Assembly (NCBI GenBank): GCA_964428475.1
Contig: CAYRYO010000075.1
Location: forward strand, 1 to 7,011
DNA length: 7,011 bases
Reading direction: 5' to 3'
Origin: JARICQ01 sp964428475
Lineage (GTDB): Bacteria; Bacillota; Clostridia; Tissierellales; Tissierellaceae
Below, piece by piece: positions 5,552 to 7,011 of the stretch (its first letter is position 1; each line of letters starts with the position of its first letter). Position numbers and translations under genes: made by a program. Below the pieces are notes generated by a model. It was given only the letters and a program-made list of their open reading frames with translations. It ran no database searches and was not told the DNA's origin.

Positions 5552-6215
5552 TTAGTTTAATACTTCATCAACTGGAGTATAGTCAAAGCCAAATGCATCT
5601 GCTACTGCTTTGTATACTATTTTACCTTGAAGTACATTTGCTCCTAATTTAAGAGCTGAATCGTCTTTAAGTGCTTGTTTCCAACCCTTGTTAGCTATTC
5701 TAACTGCATAAGCAAGGGTAACATTTGTAAGAGCTAAAGTTGAAGTCTTTGGAACTGCTCCTGGAATATTTGCTACTGCATAGTGAACTACATCGTGNNN
5801 NNNNNNNNNNNNNNNNNNNNNNNNNNNNNNNNNNNNNNNNNNNNNNNNNNNNNNNNNNNNNNNNNNNNNNNNNNNNNNNNNNNNNNNNNNNNNNNNNTGC
5901 TTTTGTTAATTTTTCTTCTGCAGCTAAGTGCAGATATGTGAATATGATTAAGTCTTCTTTAAAGTATTTGTATTCTGATTCAAGAGGCTCTTTAACTTTC
6001 ATAATCATATCAGCCTGTTCCCACACTTTTGGAGCATTGTCTATAATCTCAGCACCTAATTCTGTGTACGCATTGTCTGGGAAACCTGCTCCCATTCCTG
6101 CGTTTTTCTCAACTATTACCTTGTGTCCAGCTCTAACAAATGCATCAACACCTGCTGGTGTAAGGGCAACTCTGTCTTCTTGTTCCTTAATTTCCTTTGG
6201 TACTCCAATAATCAT
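5552..6215 (-). CDS. ald: Alanine dehydrogenase (interrupted by an assembly gap)
   Basis: Catalyses reversible NAD-dependent oxidative deamination of L-alanine to pyruvate and ammonium. It starts at ATG 6213-6215 on the minus strand with AAAGGAGGAG at 6221-6230. The first 106 residues carry the AlaDH/PNT signature MIIGVPKEIK...EDRVALTPAGV with Arg15, the catalytic Lys75 in MKVKEP and His96 in TYLHLAAE, all at the numbers used for well-studied AlaDHs. After 100 N the C-terminus resumes in a different nominal frame (HDVVHYAVANIPGAVPKTSTLALTN, 5795 downward) and ends ...DYTPVDEVLN at the stop 5552-5554. Visible residues total 187, against about 370 in the family, so about 180 residues, including the Rossmann GxGxxG and catalytic Asp, are hidden. 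The frame change follows from a 100-base placeholder not divisible by three, not from a mutation. It is convergent with gluD and may regenerate or consume NADH. Confidence 0.93.
5798..5897. other. 100-N assembly gap within ald
   Basis: Exactly 100 undetermined bases. Known alanine dehydrogenases need about 180 more residues here, so the real gap is probably near 550 bp and a multiple of three. It hides the NAD-binding domain of ald. Confidence 0.9.
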
Positions 6216-6246
6216 AAAAACTCCTCCTTTAGATATTATTAAAAGC

Positions 6247-6264
6247 TTGATTATATCTTAACAC
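6247..6264. promoter_or_regulatory. Rex-like operator over the ald -10
   Basis: On the plus strand TTGATTA-TATC-TTAACAC matches the clostridial Rex consensus at 11 of 14 defined positions (5/7 and 6/7). It contains the whole proposed -10 of ald, a repressing position. It is less certain than the gluD site because the -10 hexamer itself contributes to the match. Confidence 0.4.
6250..6255 (-). promoter_or_regulatory. Probable -10 of the ald promoter
   Basis: On the minus strand TATAAT (6255 to 6250) lies about 35 nt upstream of the ald start codon and 19 nt upstream of its Shine-Dalgarno. No good -35 is seen at 16-18 nt spacing (ATTTTT at 6278-6273 is poor), so the promoter may be weak or activator-dependent. 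Confidence 0.5.
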
Positions 6265-6299
6265 ATTAATTTAAAAATTACATCTTTAAAAGAAGATTA

Positions 6300-6329
6300 T
6301 TATCTAAAAATTATTTAAGTATTAGATAA
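6300..6329. repeat. 8-bp inverted repeat in the ald-ogg intergenic region
   Basis: TTATCTAA (6300-6307) and TTAGATAA (6322-6329) are exact reverse complements 14 nt apart, between the divergent ald and ogg promoters. It could be an operator, but it is AT-rich and no known factor is recognised. The rest of 6231-6412 holds only the promoter elements listed. Confidence 0.25.
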
Positions 6330-6360
6330 GGTAAAATAAATATATTAAGTAGGTCTTTTG

Positions 6361-6369
6361 TGATATAAT
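6361..6369 (+). promoter_or_regulatory. Extended -10 promoter of ogg
   Basis: TGA-TATAAT (TG at 6361-6362, hexamer 6364-6369) is an extended -10 with an exact TATAAT. The hexamer at 17-nt spacing (TATATT, 6341-6346) is a poor -35, which extended -10 promoters tolerate. The leader would be about 50 nt. Confidence 0.55.
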
Positions 6370-6425
6370 TGTTTTCAATGTAAAAATTAAAAGAAAAGAT
6401 AAAGATAGATACAAAGGAGAATCTT

Positions 6426-7011
6426 ATGAAATACAAAATATTGGAGAGAGATGACAAGATAATATTAAAAAATATAAAAGACTTCAATCCACAGCATATA
6501 TTTGAATGTGGCCAAGCCTTTAGATGGAATAGAGAGGATGACGGAAGTTATACCACTATAGCCTTCAATAGAATGTTAAATGTAAAAAAGGATGAAGAGG
6601 ACATCATACTCTCTCCTACAAATATGGAAGACTTTGATAATATTTGGTACCATTACTTTGATTTAGCTAGGGATTATGGTGAAATAAAAAGAGTGCTATC
6701 AAAAGATCCAATATTAAAAGAAGCGATAGAATTTGGAGAGGGAATTAGGATATTAAATCAAGATCCATTTGAAATGATAATTTCATTTATAATTTCAGCT
6801 AACAATCAAATTCCAAGGATAAAGAAGGCAATTGAATGCATAGCTAAAAATTACGGGACAGAGAGACAAGCATACTGTTTTCACAATACAAATATTAATA
6901 AAGATAAATATTATAGTTTTCCTGGTCCAAATCAATTAGTGCTTGCTAAGGAAGAAGATTTAAGAAATCTATGTAAAGTTGGATTTAGGGATAAGAGAAT
7001 AGTAGCTACTA
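6426..7011 (+). CDS. ogg: 8-oxoguanine DNA glycosylase/AP lyase, 5' part (runs off the window)
   Basis: A base-excision repair enzyme that removes 8-oxoguanine paired with cytosine and cleaves the abasic site. The ATG at 6426 follows AAAGGAGA (6413-6420). The 195 visible residues show the OGG1-type N-terminal domain with HIFECGQAFRW (24-34), then the helix-hairpin-helix glycosylase domain: NQDPFEMIISFIISANNQIPRIKK (111-134; Asn126-Asn127 correspond to the conserved OGG1 Asn pair), FPGPNQL (165-171) and the start of the HhH in CKVGFRDKRI (183-192). Clostridial OGG proteins are about 290 residues, so the catalytic Lys and Asp of the HhH-GPD motif lie past the window end; their presence cannot be checked. 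It is divergent from ald and not obviously part of the fermentation locus, though repair of oxidised guanine fits an anaerobe exposed to oxygen. Confidence 0.92.
   Translation, partial: MKYKILERDDKIILKNIKDFNPQHIFECGQAFRWNREDDGSYTTIAFNRMLNVKKDEEDIILSPTNMEDFDNIWYHYFDLARDYGEIKRVLSKDPILKEAIEFGEGIRILNQDPFEMIISFIISANNQIPRIKKAIECIAKNYGTERQAYCFHNTNINKDKYYSFPGPNQLVLAKEEDLRNLCKVGFRDKRIVAT

Noticed and set aside
5740..6261. Plus-strand open frame opposite ald
   Set aside because: It spans the N gap and is antisense to clear alanine dehydrogenase sequence; no domain or credible RBS.
1..7011. CRISPR array, tRNA or rRNA genes, insertion sequence or prophage remnants
   Set aside because: No direct-repeat arrays, RNA-gene motifs, transposase or integrase sequence seen; all genes are chromosomal metabolic or repair genes of similar base composition.

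Overview
The window is low-GC DNA with strong AGGAGG-type ribosome binding sites, sigma-A promoters and genes for amino-acid-based energy metabolism. This points to an anaerobic Clostridia/Tissierellia-type Firmicute. The glutamate dehydrogenase closely resembles, from memory, the NAD-dependent Peptoniphilus asaccharolyticus enzyme, and the acyl-CoA dehydrogenase resembles clostridial butyryl-CoA dehydrogenase. An in-frame UGA that appears to encode selenocysteine adds that the organism is probably selenium-decoding. Species cannot be named from the window.

Layout. 24-311 (+): a 95-residue HesB/IscA-like selenoprotein with a Sec-Cys pair, interrupted only by TGA at 120-122 and followed by a well-formed bacterial SECIS-type hairpin; ordinary gene callers would miss it. 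347-408: a perfect consensus sigma-A promoter with a perfect 12+3+12 palindrome laid over its spacer and -10, driving 409-1044 (+) rex, the NADH/NAD-sensing repressor, which starts at TTG and ends in a terminator. 1215-4063 (+): bcd-etfB-etfA, encoding an acyl-CoA dehydrogenase with its electron-transfer flavoprotein, probably the bifurcating Bcd-Etf complex. 4168-5433 (+): NAD-glutamate dehydrogenase with its own promoter and terminator. 5552-6215 (-): alanine dehydrogenase, convergent with gluD and sharing a bidirectional terminator region. 6426-7011 (+): the first 195 residues of an 8-oxoguanine DNA glycosylase, cut by the window end.

How they fit. Glutamate and alanine dehydrogenases interconvert amino acids and 2-oxo acids while making or using NADH. 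Bcd-Etf oxidises NADH while reducing an enoyl-CoA. Rex senses the NADH/NAD ratio. Sequences resembling the clostridial Rex operator (TTGTTAA-N4-TTAACAA) lie at the promoters of bcd (11/14), gluD (12/14) and ald (11/14). This suggests, as inference, a compact redox-controlled amino-acid fermentation locus with its regulator beside it.

Limits. Two runs of exactly 100 N (3370-3469 in etfA, 5798-5897 in ald) look like assembly-gap placeholders. From family lengths the true missing DNA is nearer 240-300 bp and about 550 bp, so both genes are probably intact in the organism. Bases 1-23 hold only the selenoprotein RBS and possibly the end of an upstream gene (TAATAG at 1-6).
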